Source: DYEP01 sp040755615
GTDB taxonomy: Bacteria; Bacillota; Sulfobacillia; DUSP01; DYEP01
DNA length: 64,000 nucleotides
Direction: 5' to 3'
Assembly: GCA_040755615.1 (NCBI GenBank)
Contig: JBFMAL010000002.1
Span: 1-64,000 of the forward strand
In this document: positions 35,470 through 44,996 of the stretch, piece by piece
Layout of the letters: each line of letters begins with the position of its first letter
Position numbering within the stretch: the stretch's first letter is position 1
Position numbers and translations under genes: made by a program
The notes under the pieces: generated by a model
What the model was told of the DNA's origin: nothing
The model's database searches: none
What the model saw: the letters and a program-made list of their open reading frames with translations, nothing else

Positions 35470-35640
35470 GGCACCATTTCTAGGTTTTAACGTTAAACTA
35501 ACGGCCCATAAAAAACATGTAGCAATGGCCATAATGCCTGGGATTTTGTGCCACGGGAAAAGCATCCCCCCGAAAAACGGAGCAAGTCCCAAGGCCAAAA
35601 CCATAATATAGAAGGAGCCCTCTCGAAGGGAGAAAATCAT
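35470..35640 (-). pseudogene. N-terminal fragment resembling an O-antigen ligase
   Basis: A hydrophobic stretch (FYIMVLALGLAPFFGGMLFP, then IPGIMAIATCFLWAVSLTLK) resembles the first two helices of Wzy/WaaL-type proteins such as that at 51.6-53.9 kb. It then runs out of frame into the SLH fragment. Identification is by general character and neighbour, not by a diagnostic motif. Confidence 0.35.
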
Positions 35641-35864
35641 GAGCTAACGTCAATTCGCCAAGGATGCATCCTTGCCGGCTTATCTCCCAGGACCTCATTG
35701 CCAGCCTCAGGCTGCTTAAGGCAGGCAAACACACCTTTATGGATCTGCCCAAAACAGAACTGTGCAGAAATCAGCCTTGCTTAACCGAAAGGACACCAGC
35801 CAGGTCCCAGTTTCTGTATACCTGCTCGCCTGCCTCATAGCGACGACCTTTAATGTTCGCTAGC

Positions 35865-36035
35865 TTAGAGTATTCTTATGAGGAACAAGGCCATCGCCAC
35901 AGTAAAAATAAGCGCAGATATAATCAGACAAGTCTGTGCCATCTCTACCTTCTCACGAGGAGTAACGACGTCCTCAGGGTACAGCACCTGCTTCTTTCGA
36001 CACCGAATCTCTTTCGCTATAACTCTTAGTATCAC
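35865..36035 (-). CDS. Possible small membrane protein or gene fragment, 56 residues
   Basis: From GTG 36035 the frame gives a basic, charged half (ILRVIAKEIRCRKKQVLYPE) and a single membrane helix near the C-terminus (CLIISALIFTVAMALFLIRI). There is no ribosome site and the region around it is decayed, so it may be the tail of a lost gene. Confidence 0.3.
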   Translation of the reverse strand: MILRVIAKEIRCRKKQVLYPEDVVTPREKVEMAQTCLIISALIFTVAMALFLIRIL

Positions 36036-36039
36036 CTGT

Positions 36040-36632
36040 TGTAATCGCTCCGAACCATGTTCTCTCTATTGTCCGCTTCTAAATTTTTATTACTTTTTCG
36101 ACATTGGTTGCTAAAGTTCCTCCTTTTTTGCGAGGCGCCGTCACCTCTCGAATTCGAGTTCTGGGCTTATCAACAGTACGGGCAAGGCCCTCCTCAAGAG
36201 AAACTGCATCTCGGCCAATTACACGTCGAGAACACTATAACGAGGGTCGCCCGGCCTCGGAGGCCCGTACTCATACGTCGGGGCTAGTTTTTCAAAAAGA
36301 TCCCTTACTGTAGTACCCTTTCCCGTTCGTATCACTTATCGCTGAGTATGCAGCTCCCGTATACGGACCTGGCAGGCGAATGACGGCTCTCGTTCTGCGT
36401 AACACTGTGTTTCAGGTTTTTCGGAGGCTGCTGGAAGGTGACGTACACTGAGAGCTAAAATGAATAACGGCTAACAGATGGCGGCCGGCAAAGAACCCTT
36501 GCGAAGGCACGCGGCCCTTGAACAGACGGGAGAGAGGCTGTAAACCTTGCTCCCGAAGTGATCATGTAAGCGGTAGGAAGCAGCAAATAAAGATTCTTCG
36601 AGGCCCGGGTAACATGAGTTAGATGGACTGAC
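36040..36632. other. Gene-free stretch upstream of the permease remnants
   Basis: About 590 bases with AT-rich patches and no frame, motif or RNA I can support. Given what follows, it may contain an unrecognisable substrate-binding protein remnant. Confidence 0.4.
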
Positions 36633-37089
36633 GTGTTAAGAACCTTTTTGGGGTTTCTCGGCCGCAGGCTACGGAATCCGCTGGAAGTCCTCTTTTTCGT
36701 CTCCGCTAACGGGGCCTTCGTTCGAGTTCTCAAGCGGAGCTTTTCGTCCGGGCTTTTCGGTGGCTTACCTCTCCTCGCTCTCATCTTATCTGTCGACGCT
36801 TCTCGCGGGTACTCTCGCTCCAACCACGTACGACGAACTGGTCCCGTCTACCCAGGAGCCGGTGGAATACCTGTTTTTCTGGCCCGGAATCGGCTTCAGT
36901 CCGTTTGTCTGCTTGAAGGGAAGGATAGACCCGCTCGGCGTCAGTTTCTACAGACGTACGGCGCAGTTTGACCCGACGCTCGCCGCGGGCCTGTGCTTGA
37001 CTATAGCGATGGGGTTCGTCGTCCTCGATACCGTGCCAGCCGCATTGCGCGTGATGCTCGATCCGAGGCTCAAGAAAGGAAGCGTGTGA
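36633..37089 (+). pseudogene. Remnant of peptide ABC permease (OppB/DppB-like)
   Basis: The C-terminal part in one frame reads VEYLFFWPGIGFSPFVCLKG, AQFDPTLAAGLCLTIAMGFV and ALRVMLDPRLKKG, the typical end of OppB/DppB permeases (a WPG-G turn and LDPR near the end). The N-terminal part is in another frame and mostly unrecognisable. The normal length of about 310 residues is not reached. Confidence 0.55.
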
Positions 37090-37090
37090 T

Positions 37091-37490
37091 ATGAGAGGGG
37101 CTTGCCTCTACCTGGGCATTATAATCTTGGGGTTCCTTCTGCTGCTTAATTTACCCTCAGGCTTCTCCGGCGACCACGGTATGCTTTGTGGTGCCGAGAA
37201 CCCTCCTGTCCCTTGCCACGGACACCGCCCGGTCAGAGCTTCTGTTTATCCTGGTGCTGTCTTTGAGCGCGTGGCCTTCGCGGGCAGAACACATAACGGC
37301 CCGGATAAGCCGTGTGCTCAGTCCTGAGTTCATTGAAGCGGCCAAGCAGGGGACGCATCCTCTGGCGTCATGCCATGCCCCATACTGTCATCATCCTCGC
37401 CGCAGAAACGGCTCCGTGGCTCATCCTCTCGCGCGCAACGGCGCCCTTCACCGCCATCGGTGAGTCGACCTGCTGGCTGACGGCCCGGTA
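37091..37490 (+). pseudogene. Remnant of peptide ABC permease (OppC/DppC-like)
   Basis: It starts MRGACLYLGIIILGFLLLLN immediately after the OppB-like remnant. A frame change leads to ITARISRVLSPEFIEAAKQG and, after another change, a hydrophobic segment. The first is the EAA loop of binding-protein-dependent permeases, where the permease contacts the ATPase. The pair order B then C fits a dpp/opp operon that has decayed. Confidence 0.5.
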
Positions 37491-37523
37491 GAGTGGCTTG
37501 ACCGGTGGTAGAGCGCGGAGCGT

Positions 37524-38591
37524 TCAAGGCTGCACCCGGATGGAGTCGGCCACGCGGCTTACTTCGGTGTCGAGCTCTTTCGAAAGCGTGCTGACATGCT
37601 CAAGGAACGTATCTGCCTCGCCGGGATCCATGAGCCTGACACGGCCATCCTGAATCTTCACAGGATGCAGTGCGAGAGACCACGAAAGGTTCGGGCGCAA
37701 CGAAAAGGTGGCCAGAAGCGCGTTTTCCGCCCGCCTGTCGTAGGGGTGAAACACCAGATTTCCGAGGCTGTACAGGATGGGTGCGTTTTTATAGACCTCC
37801 ACTCCCTGCGGGATATGCGGATGATGACCGACAACCAGCCCGGCGCCCGAATCCACCGCCAGTCTCGCTAAGCGCCTCTGCTCAGCCACCACCTCCGGGA
37901 GGTACTCGTAGCCGAAATGCATGGACACGATGAGGAAATCCACCTGGCGAGCGGCGGCCTTGCAGGCCTCGGCCACTCTGTTTTCGTCGGTTGTAAGCGC
38001 TACGTTAAGTCCCCACATGTGGTGGTATCTCTTGGGTATGGCGAACGTGTCTGTGAAGGAGAGAAAACCTATCTTCACCCCATTGACTGCTACCACTTTA
38101 GCAGTGTAGGCCTCTTTTGCGTTTGCACCTCCGCCAGACGCTACTATGCCCCGATCCTCAAGGTGCGCCAGCGTATCGAGGAAGGCATCAACGCCGAAAT
38201 CCAGCGTGTGGTTATTAGCCACGGAGACCACGTTAAATCCTGCCCAGGTGAGCGCGTCGAGGTGCTCGGGCCTCGCCCTGAACGTATATGGCTTGTTCGG
38301 GAGGGGTTCGCCCCCGGACGATGCGGCGCACTCGAGGTTACAGAAGGCGATGTGGGCATTCTGGGTAAGCAGCGCAATGCCTTCAAACGGATATCTGATA
38401 CCGTGGGTCAGGATGCGCTCTCCGGGTATGAGGTCAAGCAGCACGTCTCCACCGAACACCATCCGGATCTCGTCAGTATCCCACGGGATACATAGGGACC
38501 GTTGCCTGGGCGCGCACTCGCTCCACGCAGGCTGGGGCGATACGCTGATAGCAGCTAAGAACAATACAAGGCAAAGGGCTTTTGCTCTCAT
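37524..38591 (-). CDS. CapA-family extracytoplasmic protein
   Basis: The 355-residue protein has a signal peptide (residues 1-24, cut after PAWS) and the CapA metallophosphatase-like fold: FGGDVLLD, CNLECAASSGG, SVANNHTLDFG, SMHFGYEY and VVGHHPHIPQGVEVYKNAPI. CapA/PgsA proteins assist poly-gamma-glutamate capsule export, and others act in spore or wall metabolism. GGAGGG precedes the ATG, which overlaps the stop of the ROK kinase gene. No capBC genes are near. Confidence 0.88.
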   Translation of the reverse strand: MRAKALCLVLFLAAISVSPQPAWSECAPRQRSLCIPWDTDEIRMVFGGDVLLDLIPGERILTHGIRYPFEGIALLTQNAHIAFCNLECAASSGGEPLPNKPYTFRARPEHLDALTWAGFNVVSVANNHTLDFGVDAFLDTLAHLEDRGIVASGGGANAKEAYTAKVVAVNGVKIGFLSFTDTFAIPKRYHHMWGLNVALTTDENRVAEACKAAARQVDFLIVSMHFGYEYLPEVVAEQRRLARLAVDSGAGLVVGHHPHIPQGVEVYKNAPILYSLGNLVFHPYDRRAENALLATFSLRPNLSWSLALHPVKIQDGRVRLMDPGEADTFLEHVSTLSKELDTEVSRVADSIRVQP

Positions 38592-39442
38592 GACTTCCCT
38601 CCTAGCAGGGCGAGGTCCGCGACGCCCACGAGGCCTGCATCATCACCCAGCGTACCCATGACAAGCCGGGTTTTCGTAAGCACAAGTCTCTCGAACTGAC
38701 GTCTCACCGGGTCGATCAGTTCCGGCCCAGCCTGTACCATGCGGCCAGCAAGCACTATGAGGTCAAGGTCAAGCAGCTGTGCCAGGTTGGCAAGCGCAGT
38801 ACCCAGGGCCTCGGTGATGCGAGCGCGTTCCGCCAGGAGATGGTCGTGCACCTGCCCCGGGCGAAACAGCTCTCTGGGAGAGACTCCGAGGTAACGACGG
38901 ATATAAGCGCCTCCCACTACTGTTTCAAGACACCCGATTCGCCCACAGCCGCACATCCTGTCCGAGTACACACCAGTATGTCCCAGTTCTCCCGCCCAGC
39001 CCCTGCTACCCCTGTACAGCTTTCCCCGGAGCACCAGGCCCATACCCACCCCTGTTCCCAAAGTGACACACGCCAGGTTCAGAGCGCCCGCTCCGGCGCC
39101 GAACCTGAACTCGCCCCAGGCCGCCGCGTTGGCATCATTTTCTACCAAAACGGCAGTCCCCATCTCGCGTTCGAACAGGCCTGCTACATCCACGTGCCTC
39201 CAGCCGAGGTTTGGTGCCAGCTCTACCCGGCCTCCGTGAGCCACAAGACCCGGCACACCGATACCAATGCGCTCGGCCTCTCCTTGAAGCGACGCGATAA
39301 GCGACTTCACCGCTGCAAGCAGCTTTTCTTCAGGGCACGGGCAGGGGGTGGGCATCTCGTTGCGCTCGAGAACCTTTCCCCTGGCAACGAGCGCCGCCCG
39401 CAGATTTGTCCCTCCGAGGTCCACAGCGTAAGCTCTCTCCAC
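38588..39442 (-). CDS. ROK-family sugar kinase (probable glucokinase)
   Basis: The 284-residue kinase has the ATP loop AVDLGGTNLRAALV, the catalytic region ENDANAAAWGE, GTGVGMGLV and the zinc motif CGCGRIGCLE with a preceding GELGH. I placed the start at GTG 39442, seven bases after GGAGG. It is divergent from the debranching enzyme and coupled by ATGA to capA. Its position at the head of the alpha-glucan cluster suggests it phosphorylates glucose released by GH15 and the debrancher. Confidence 0.9.
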   Translation of the reverse strand: MERAYAVDLGGTNLRAALVARGKVLERNEMPTPCPCPEEKLLAAVKSLIASLQGEAERIGIGVPGLVAHGGRVELAPNLGWRHVDVAGLFEREMGTAVLVENDANAAAWGEFRFGAGAGALNLACVTLGTGVGMGLVLRGKLYRGSRGWAGELGHTGVYSDRMCGCGRIGCLETVVGGAYIRRYLGVSPRELFRPGQVHDHLLAERARITEALGTALANLAQLLDLDLIVLAGRMVQAGPELIDPVRRQFERLVLTKTRLVMGTLGDDAGLVGVADLALLGGKS

Positions 39443-39527
39443 CGGCATGCCTCCAGTACTTGCGTTTTGTGGAATTTCCCAATTGCCTCCTTGGAATACT
39501 AAGCGAGAACCCAAAGGAGGTAAGTGC

Positions 39528-41432
39528 GTGGCTTTCTTGCTTTCCTGCAAGGAATCGGATTACGACAAGGAATGGCTGCTCACCAACGGGCTCGGCGGCT
39601 ATGCGCTGTCGACCGTGTCCACGATGAACCAAAGACGGTATCACGCGTGGCTGGTAGCGGCCACGTCACCGCCGGTGGGCCGCGTGGTGATACTTTCCAA
39701 AGTGGACGAAAAGGTCACCATCAACGACCGCTGCTTCCCTCTGGGTGTGAACAGGTACCCTGACGTAGTTTATCCTGAAGGGCACCGTTACTTATCATCA
39801 TTCGCCTACGGCAAGTCCGTTACCTTCGACTACAAGCTCGAGGGTCACCTTGTCACGCGGAAGATCCTCATGCCCCGCGGGTATAACGCGGTCTGCGTCA
39901 GCTACGTATGCCATACCGCGGAGGCCCTTTTGACGCTGCGCCCCTACCTCACCTGGCGGGACCATCATCACCTGCGGAGATCTGCCGGGTCCGCTGAGTT
40001 CAGGGCGGTGGGCGCTGACAGAGAGATGACGTTCCACGCTGGCCCCGGGACCCTACCGGTCTCGATCCAGGTTACGACGGGGCAGTTCATCCCCTCGGAA
40101 TGCTGGATCGAAAACGTCGTATATGAGAGGGAGGCCTCCCGCGGGCTGGATTTCATGGAAGACCTGTTCTCACCTGGTGAGTTCATGGTACACCTTAACC
40201 CGGGTGAGGAATGCTGGATGTTCTGCTGGGCGGGCGAACCACCCGCCACTGTCGAGCCTCCCGAGGAACCGCAGCGCACGTACACCGAAGCGTTTGTGAG
40301 GGACTTTTCTCGCGCGGCCGGGCAGTTTCTGGTCAGGAGAGGTAACAGCTACAGCATAATCGCGGGCTACCCCTGGTTTTCGGACTGGGGCAGGGATACG
40401 TTCATCTCCCTTCCCGGGATCTGCCTTGTAACTGGCCGGTTTGAAGCAGCACGCAGGATACTCGGCGTGTTCGCAGACCACATAAAGGACGGCCTCGTGC
40501 CCAACTGTTTTTCTGAAGAAGGCCCGGCCTGCTACAACTCGGTGGACTCGGCGCTCTGGTGGATCTACGCGCTGTTTAAGCACCTCGAATACACAGGGGA
40601 TGACGACTTTACCGAGTGCCTCTACGATTGGGTGCGGGCCATCATCGAAGGCTATGCATCGGGCTCCCAACGCATAAGGCTGTCTCCCGAGGGCTTTATC
40701 GAGACCTCGCCCTGCACGCAGCTCACCTGGATGGACGCAAAGGTGGGCGACGAGGTGATAACGCCCCGTGCGGGTATGCCCGTAGAGGTATCGGCTCTCT
40801 GGTATAACGCGCTTCGGGTGGGAGAGGTCCTCGCCAGGCGGTACGGCAAGCCGCCGCCCAGTGCGCCCCGGTCAGCCCATCTGAAGGAGCGATTCTTACC
40901 CCTTTACTGGAACGAAGAGCGCGGCTGCCTGTTTGACGTGGCGGGCAGCTGGCGCGACGATGCAGTAAGGCCAAACCAGCTGTTCGCAGCGTCGCTCCCT
41001 TTCCCTGTGGTAGACCAAAAGACCGCCAGATACATTCTGAACACTGTGTTCGCCCATCTTTGGGTGCCGACGGGACTCCGCACGCTCGCCCCTGGCCACC
41101 CTTCCTACAAACCTCGCTACGAGGGGGGGCCGCTCGAGCGAGACCGCGCGTACCACCAGGGCACTGCCTGGGCGTGGCTGCTGGGTCCTCTTGTCGACGC
41201 CCTGTGCTACGCATGGCATCACCGCGATACTGCGGAAACAGCGAGGGCCTTGCTCCGCCCGCTTCACGCGGGCATGACCGGAGCGTGCATCGGTCAGGTG
41301 GGTGAGTGCTTCCACGCGGAGCCACCCCACGACAGCGTCGGGGCTCCCGCCCAGGCATGGAGCGTGGCAGAGCCCCTGCGCGCTTTCTCTGAACATGTGC
41401 TTAAGGTCAAGAGACTGGAGGTCGGACAATGA
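39528..41432 (+). CDS. Glycogen debranching enzyme (amylo-alpha-1,6-glucosidase family)
   Basis: The 634-residue protein has the GDE N-terminal beta domain (EWLLTNGLGGYALSTVSTMN, RRYHAWLVA) and a C-terminal alpha/alpha barrel with GYPWFSDWGRDTFISLPG and QLTWMDAKVGDEVITPRAG, the signatures of prokaryotic GDEs. AAAGGAGG lies seven bases before GTG 39528. It cuts alpha-1,6 branches in glycogen. First gene of a plus-strand trio, ending in a 4-bp overlap with the GT4 gene. Confidence 0.93.
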   Translation: MAFLLSCKESDYDKEWLLTNGLGGYALSTVSTMNQRRYHAWLVAATSPPVGRVVILSKVDEKVTINDRCFPLGVNRYPDVVYPEGHRYLSSFAYGKSVTFDYKLEGHLVTRKILMPRGYNAVCVSYVCHTAEALLTLRPYLTWRDHHHLRRSAGSAEFRAVGADREMTFHAGPGTLPVSIQVTTGQFIPSECWIENVVYEREASRGLDFMEDLFSPGEFMVHLNPGEECWMFCWAGEPPATVEPPEEPQRTYTEAFVRDFSRAAGQFLVRRGNSYSIIAGYPWFSDWGRDTFISLPGICLVTGRFEAARRILGVFADHIKDGLVPNCFSEEGPACYNSVDSALWWIYALFKHLEYTGDDDFTECLYDWVRAIIEGYASGSQRIRLSPEGFIETSPCTQLTWMDAKVGDEVITPRAGMPVEVSALWYNALRVGEVLARRYGKPPPSAPRSAHLKERFLPLYWNEERGCLFDVAGSWRDDAVRPNQLFAASLPFPVVDQKTARYILNTVFAHLWVPTGLRTLAPGHPSYKPRYEGGPLERDRAYHQGTAWAWLLGPLVDALCYAWHHRDTAETARALLRPLHAGMTGACIGQVGECFHAEPPHDSVGAPAQAWSVAEPLRAFSEHVLKVKRLEVGQ

Positions 41433-42763
41433 GATTACTGATGATGACCTGGGAGTACCCGCCAAATGTGGTGGGAGGGCTGAGCAGACACGTTTACTAC
41501 CTCTCAAAGGCACTGGCCAGGTCCGGGGTAGAGGTGCACGTGCTCACCCAAGGGCAACATGACGGTGCCTCTGACGAGGCGGGCGGCGGTGTGAACGTAC
41601 ACCGCGCATCTTCCGTGAACATCTGTCCGCCTGACTTTCTCGCCGGCGTGCTTCAGATGAACCTGTCCCTGCTCTCCCGGGGGTACGAGTTGTTCGAGGA
41701 GACCGGGGGTTTTGATATTATCCACGCCCACGACTGGCTCGTGGGTCTTCCCGGCAGGATGTTGAAGCACCGGTTCAAGGTACCCCTGGTCGCTACAATA
41801 CACGCCACGGAGGCGGGGAGGAACCACGGTATCCATAACGAGCTCCAGCGCTATATCAGCGATGTGGAGTGGTGGACTACCTACGAGGCCTGGAGGGTGA
41901 TATGCTGCAGCAACTCCATGAAGAGGGAGGTCATGTCCCTGTTCAGCCTGCCCGGTGACAAGGTGCACGTGGTCCCCAACGGCGTGGAGCCCAACGAGTT
42001 CGTTGCGGCCCACGACGGAGTGGCCCGCATCGAGTACGCTGCGCCCGATGAAGGCATCATTTTTTACGTCGGCAGGCTGGTACAAGAAAAAGGCGTCCAG
42101 ATACTGCTTTCTGCGCTGCGCACGCTAGTGGACTGGGGCAAGAAGGCCAAACTGGTCGTGGCCGGGACAGGTCCTTTTGAGCACCAGCTGAAGCAGATCG
42201 CGTCATCCCTCGGCATTGCCCACCACGTGTATTTTACCGGTCATGTACCAGATGTGGTGAGAAATAAACTGTACAGATGGGCTGATGTAGCCGTGTTCCC
42301 CAGCTTGTACGAGCCTTTCGGTATCGTGGCGCTGGAAGCCATGGCCGCGGGCTGCCCTGTTGTGGTATCCGACGCAGGGGGATTCCCGGAGGTGGTCACG
42401 GACGGCGTCAATGGCCTCGTGGCCCACGCCGGCGATGTGCGCCACCTCGCGTCGAAAATCGCTGAACTCATGGATAACCGTGGTTATGCCGCGAATCTCG
42501 CAAAGAACGCGGCCCAGCTGGTCCACACCAAGTACCTGTGGAGCAAGGTCGCGGAGGACACGCTGAAGGTGTACAGCGAGGTGCTCGATCTGTACAGGCA
42601 GAGCGGCTGGGGAATGCCGGATGTACGAAAAGGGGGAAAGAGAAAAGATGCGCGCAGTGCTGATGGCAGGGGGAGAGGGTTCCCGGTTGAGGCCCCTTAC
42701 CTGCAGCATACCCAAACCCCTGGTTCCGGTGGTCAACCGGCCGGTGATGGAACACATCATTGA
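41429..42763 (+). CDS. GT4-family glycosyltransferase of the glycogen cluster
   Basis: The 444-residue GT-B enzyme has the N-terminal loop PPNVVGGLSRHVYYLSKAL, HAHDWL, VVPNGVEP and the donor site EPFGIVALEAMAAGCPVVVS. Relatives in glycogen loci act as glycogen or maltose-1-phosphate synthases. The last 38 codons overlap the next gene by 116 bases and are low-complexity (Gly/Arg/Pro/Thr), so the protein may have gained an extended tail by losing an earlier stop. GlgA at 50.1 kb is a second, unrelated-type (GT5) synthase. Confidence 0.88.
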   Translation: MRLLMMTWEYPPNVVGGLSRHVYYLSKALARSGVEVHVLTQGQHDGASDEAGGGVNVHRASSVNICPPDFLAGVLQMNLSLLSRGYELFEETGGFDIIHAHDWLVGLPGRMLKHRFKVPLVATIHATEAGRNHGIHNELQRYISDVEWWTTYEAWRVICCSNSMKREVMSLFSLPGDKVHVVPNGVEPNEFVAAHDGVARIEYAAPDEGIIFYVGRLVQEKGVQILLSALRTLVDWGKKAKLVVAGTGPFEHQLKQIASSLGIAHHVYFTGHVPDVVRNKLYRWADVAVFPSLYEPFGIVALEAMAAGCPVVVSDAGGFPEVVTDGVNGLVAHAGDVRHLASKIAELMDNRGYAANLAKNAAQLVHTKYLWSKVAEDTLKVYSEVLDLYRQSGWGMPDVRKGGKRKDARSADGRGRGFPVEAPYLQHTQTPGSGGQPAGDGTHH

Positions 42764-44996
42764 CCTGCTCCGAACACACGGTATCAGAGACATCGTAGTC
42801 ACGCTGTGTGCTAAGGGAGACCTGATCGAAGAACATTTCGGCGATGGAAGGAGGCTCGGTGTCACCCTCACCTACATCCGGGAATACTCGCCTTTAGGCA
42901 CTGCGGGGAGCGTGCGCCAGGCTGCCTCGCTCTTGAAAGGTACCTTTTTGGTGATAAGCGGCGATGTACTCACTGATATCGAACTCGGCGAGGTCATCGA
43001 TTTCCACCACAAGAGAAATGCCCAGGTCACCCTGGCCCTCACGCGCGTTAGAAATCCGCTTGAATACGGGGTGGTGCTGACGGACGCCCGGGGCAAGGTG
43101 AAGATGTTTTACGAGAAGCCCGGGTGGGGAGAGGTGTTCTCCGATCTCATCAATACCGGGATCTACGTGCTCGAACCTGAGGCCATCCAGGCGGTGCCCC
43201 CTGGGGTCCAGTATGACTTCTCAAAGGATCTGTTCCCTCGTCTGCTCTCTGAAGGCGCAGACATATTCGGCCTGCACAGCAAAGGGTACTGGTGCGACAT
43301 CGGCACAGTGTCACAGTACAGGCAGGCCAACGCCGACGCGTTAACGCGCCGGGTGGAGCTTAACATCCCCGGTGAGGAAATCGCCCCGGGTGTGTTCGTA
43401 GGAGAGGGCACCGCCATTTACAGAGGCGCCAGCTTTGAGCCTCCCGTGTGTCTTGGAGAACACGTTGTAGTGAAGCCGGGTGCACGGCTCCGCTCTCATT
43501 CTGTCATCGGTAACGGGTGTGTGCTGAACGAAGAGGCGCGCCTTGAGGATTCGGTGCTCTGGGCAGGGGTTACTGTCGGCAGCTGTGCGCGGGTGTCCGG
43601 TGCGGTGATCTGTTCTGGTGCACAGCTCGCCGACGAGGTCACTGTGCGCGAGGGCGCTGCGGTGGGAGAAGGGGCCTTCCTCGGCGCAGGCAGCACAGTG
43701 CGCTCAGACGCCCGGGTGTGGTCTGGCGAGAGCGTAGAAGAAGGGACAGTGATAGGGCCTGCCGCAGTCGTTTCACCGGGCGGCGGCAGCGTGTTTCGTT
43801 CAAGGGGCATAAGACTTCGGTATGGCCAGGCAGCAGGGCCCGAGCAGTTCTGCAGCTACGGCGGGGCGCTGTCTGCGCTGCTCGGCACGGGCTGCTACAT
43901 CCTTGCAAGAGGTGAATCCCGCATCTCCGACCTGCTGTGTCAAGCAGTCTCTCTCGGGATCCGAAGCTGCGGCTCAGACGCCTGTACACTGCCCGCCGGC
44001 ACCCCGGCCGCCGTCAGACATGCGATCAGGGCTAAAGGAGCCAAAGGCGGTGCTTACATCCTGGAGGAGGACGGCCAGTGCTTCATCGAGTTCTATGACG
44101 GATGGGGGCTTCCGCTCTCCCGGGATCAGGAGCGCAAGTTCGAGAACGTGCTTTCCCGCATGGAGTTGCCCCGGGTGGCCGCAGACGCCGTGGGAGAGAT
44201 CCGCCGCCACGAGGACCTGGTCGCGGGCTACGTGATGAGCCTCCCCCGTTGCACGGGTAGATCTCTCGCGGTGGCGGGAGGGGTGACGGAGATGTCCCGT
44301 CTCGTGTTCCCGTGCGCTACGTTAGCGGCCGGCGAAGAAGAGCTGAGGCAAGCACTGCAGGAAGGCAGGGCCTCCTTCGGGTTGCTCCTTGACTCGCTCG
44401 GGGAATCGCCCAGGCTTTACCTGCCTGGGGACACGGTGCTCGCCGGCCAGCAGGTCGCCTCGCTCGTGCTTTCGGTATTGCTCAGTACTGAGCGAAGGAA
44501 GGAAGTGTACCTTCCTGTGAACATGAGCCAGTCCGTGGAGAACGTGGCGCTGGATTATGGCTGCAAGGTAACGCGCACAAGGACCCAGGCCAGGCCAGTG
44601 CTGGAAGCGGAATTCGACCATTTCCTTTACGACGGCTACAGGGCCGGGGCCTATCTCGCCAGGTTTCATGAAGCTGGAGGCGACCTGGAAGATGCGGTTT
44701 CCTCCCTCTCCCCTGTATACATCAGCGTGAAGTCAGTCACCTGCCCGCTCGAGGTGAAGGCGAACGTCATGTCCGGCCTCATACAGTCCGCCCTGAGCGA
44801 CCGGGTAGTGCTCATCGAAGGCGTGAAGGCGTTTCACGCTCAGGGCTGGGTGCTGGTGTTACCTGACGCTGAAAGCCCCGCGTGCGCTGTTTATGCGGAA
44901 GGCGTGTCCATGGAAGTGGCGGACGACCTCACCGCTATGTACGCAAAGAGGATCGAGGACCTGATCCGCGGTTGTGCTGCCTCACCCGCTAACTGA
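42648..44996 (+). CDS. NDP-sugar nucleotidyltransferase fused to left-handed helix and inactive phosphohexomutase domain
   Basis: The protein has 782 residues. Residues 1-235 form a sugar-1-phosphate nucleotidyltransferase (MRAVLMAGGEGSRLRPLT, SGDVLTDIE, GYWCDIGT). About 245-390 is a hexapeptide left-handed helix, and about 395-782 matches the phosphomannomutase layout. In the mutase part the TGSHNP serine loop is replaced by YILEEDGQ and the DGDADR metal loop by LLDSLGESPR, so it cannot be catalytic. AAAGGGGGAAAGAG precedes ATG 42648. Such fusions occur in clostridial and cyanobacterial glycogen loci. It may make the nucleotide sugar for the GT4 or GlgA enzyme, with the dead domain binding or sensing sugar phosphate. 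Confidence 0.88.
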   Translation: MRAVLMAGGEGSRLRPLTCSIPKPLVPVVNRPVMEHIIDLLRTHGIRDIVVTLCAKGDLIEEHFGDGRRLGVTLTYIREYSPLGTAGSVRQAASLLKGTFLVISGDVLTDIELGEVIDFHHKRNAQVTLALTRVRNPLEYGVVLTDARGKVKMFYEKPGWGEVFSDLINTGIYVLEPEAIQAVPPGVQYDFSKDLFPRLLSEGADIFGLHSKGYWCDIGTVSQYRQANADALTRRVELNIPGEEIAPGVFVGEGTAIYRGASFEPPVCLGEHVVVKPGARLRSHSVIGNGCVLNEEARLEDSVLWAGVTVGSCARVSGAVICSGAQLADEVTVREGAAVGEGAFLGAGSTVRSDARVWSGESVEEGTVIGPAAVVSPGGGSVFRSRGIRLRYGQAAGPEQFCSYGGALSALLGTGCYILARGESRISDLLCQAVSLGIRSCGSDACTLPAGTPAAVRHAIRAKGAKGGAYILEEDGQCFIEFYDGWGLPLSRDQERKFENVLSRMELPRVAADAVGEIRRHEDLVAGYVMSLPRCTGRSLAVAGGVTEMSRLVFPCATLAAGEEELRQALQEGRASFGLLLDSLGESPRLYLPGDTVLAGQQVASLVLSVLLSTERRKEVYLPVNMSQSVENVALDYGCKVTRTRTQARPVLEAEFDHFLYDGYRAGAYLARFHEAGGDLEDAVSSLSPVYISVKSVTCPLEVKANVMSGLIQSALSDRVVLIEGVKAFHAQGWVLVLPDAESPACAVYAEGVSMEVADDLTAMYAKRIEDLIRGCAASPAN

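Noticed and set aside
36455..36823. 122-codon minus-strand frame opposite the OppB remnant
   Set aside because: Basic low-complexity composition and antisense to a recognisable permease end.
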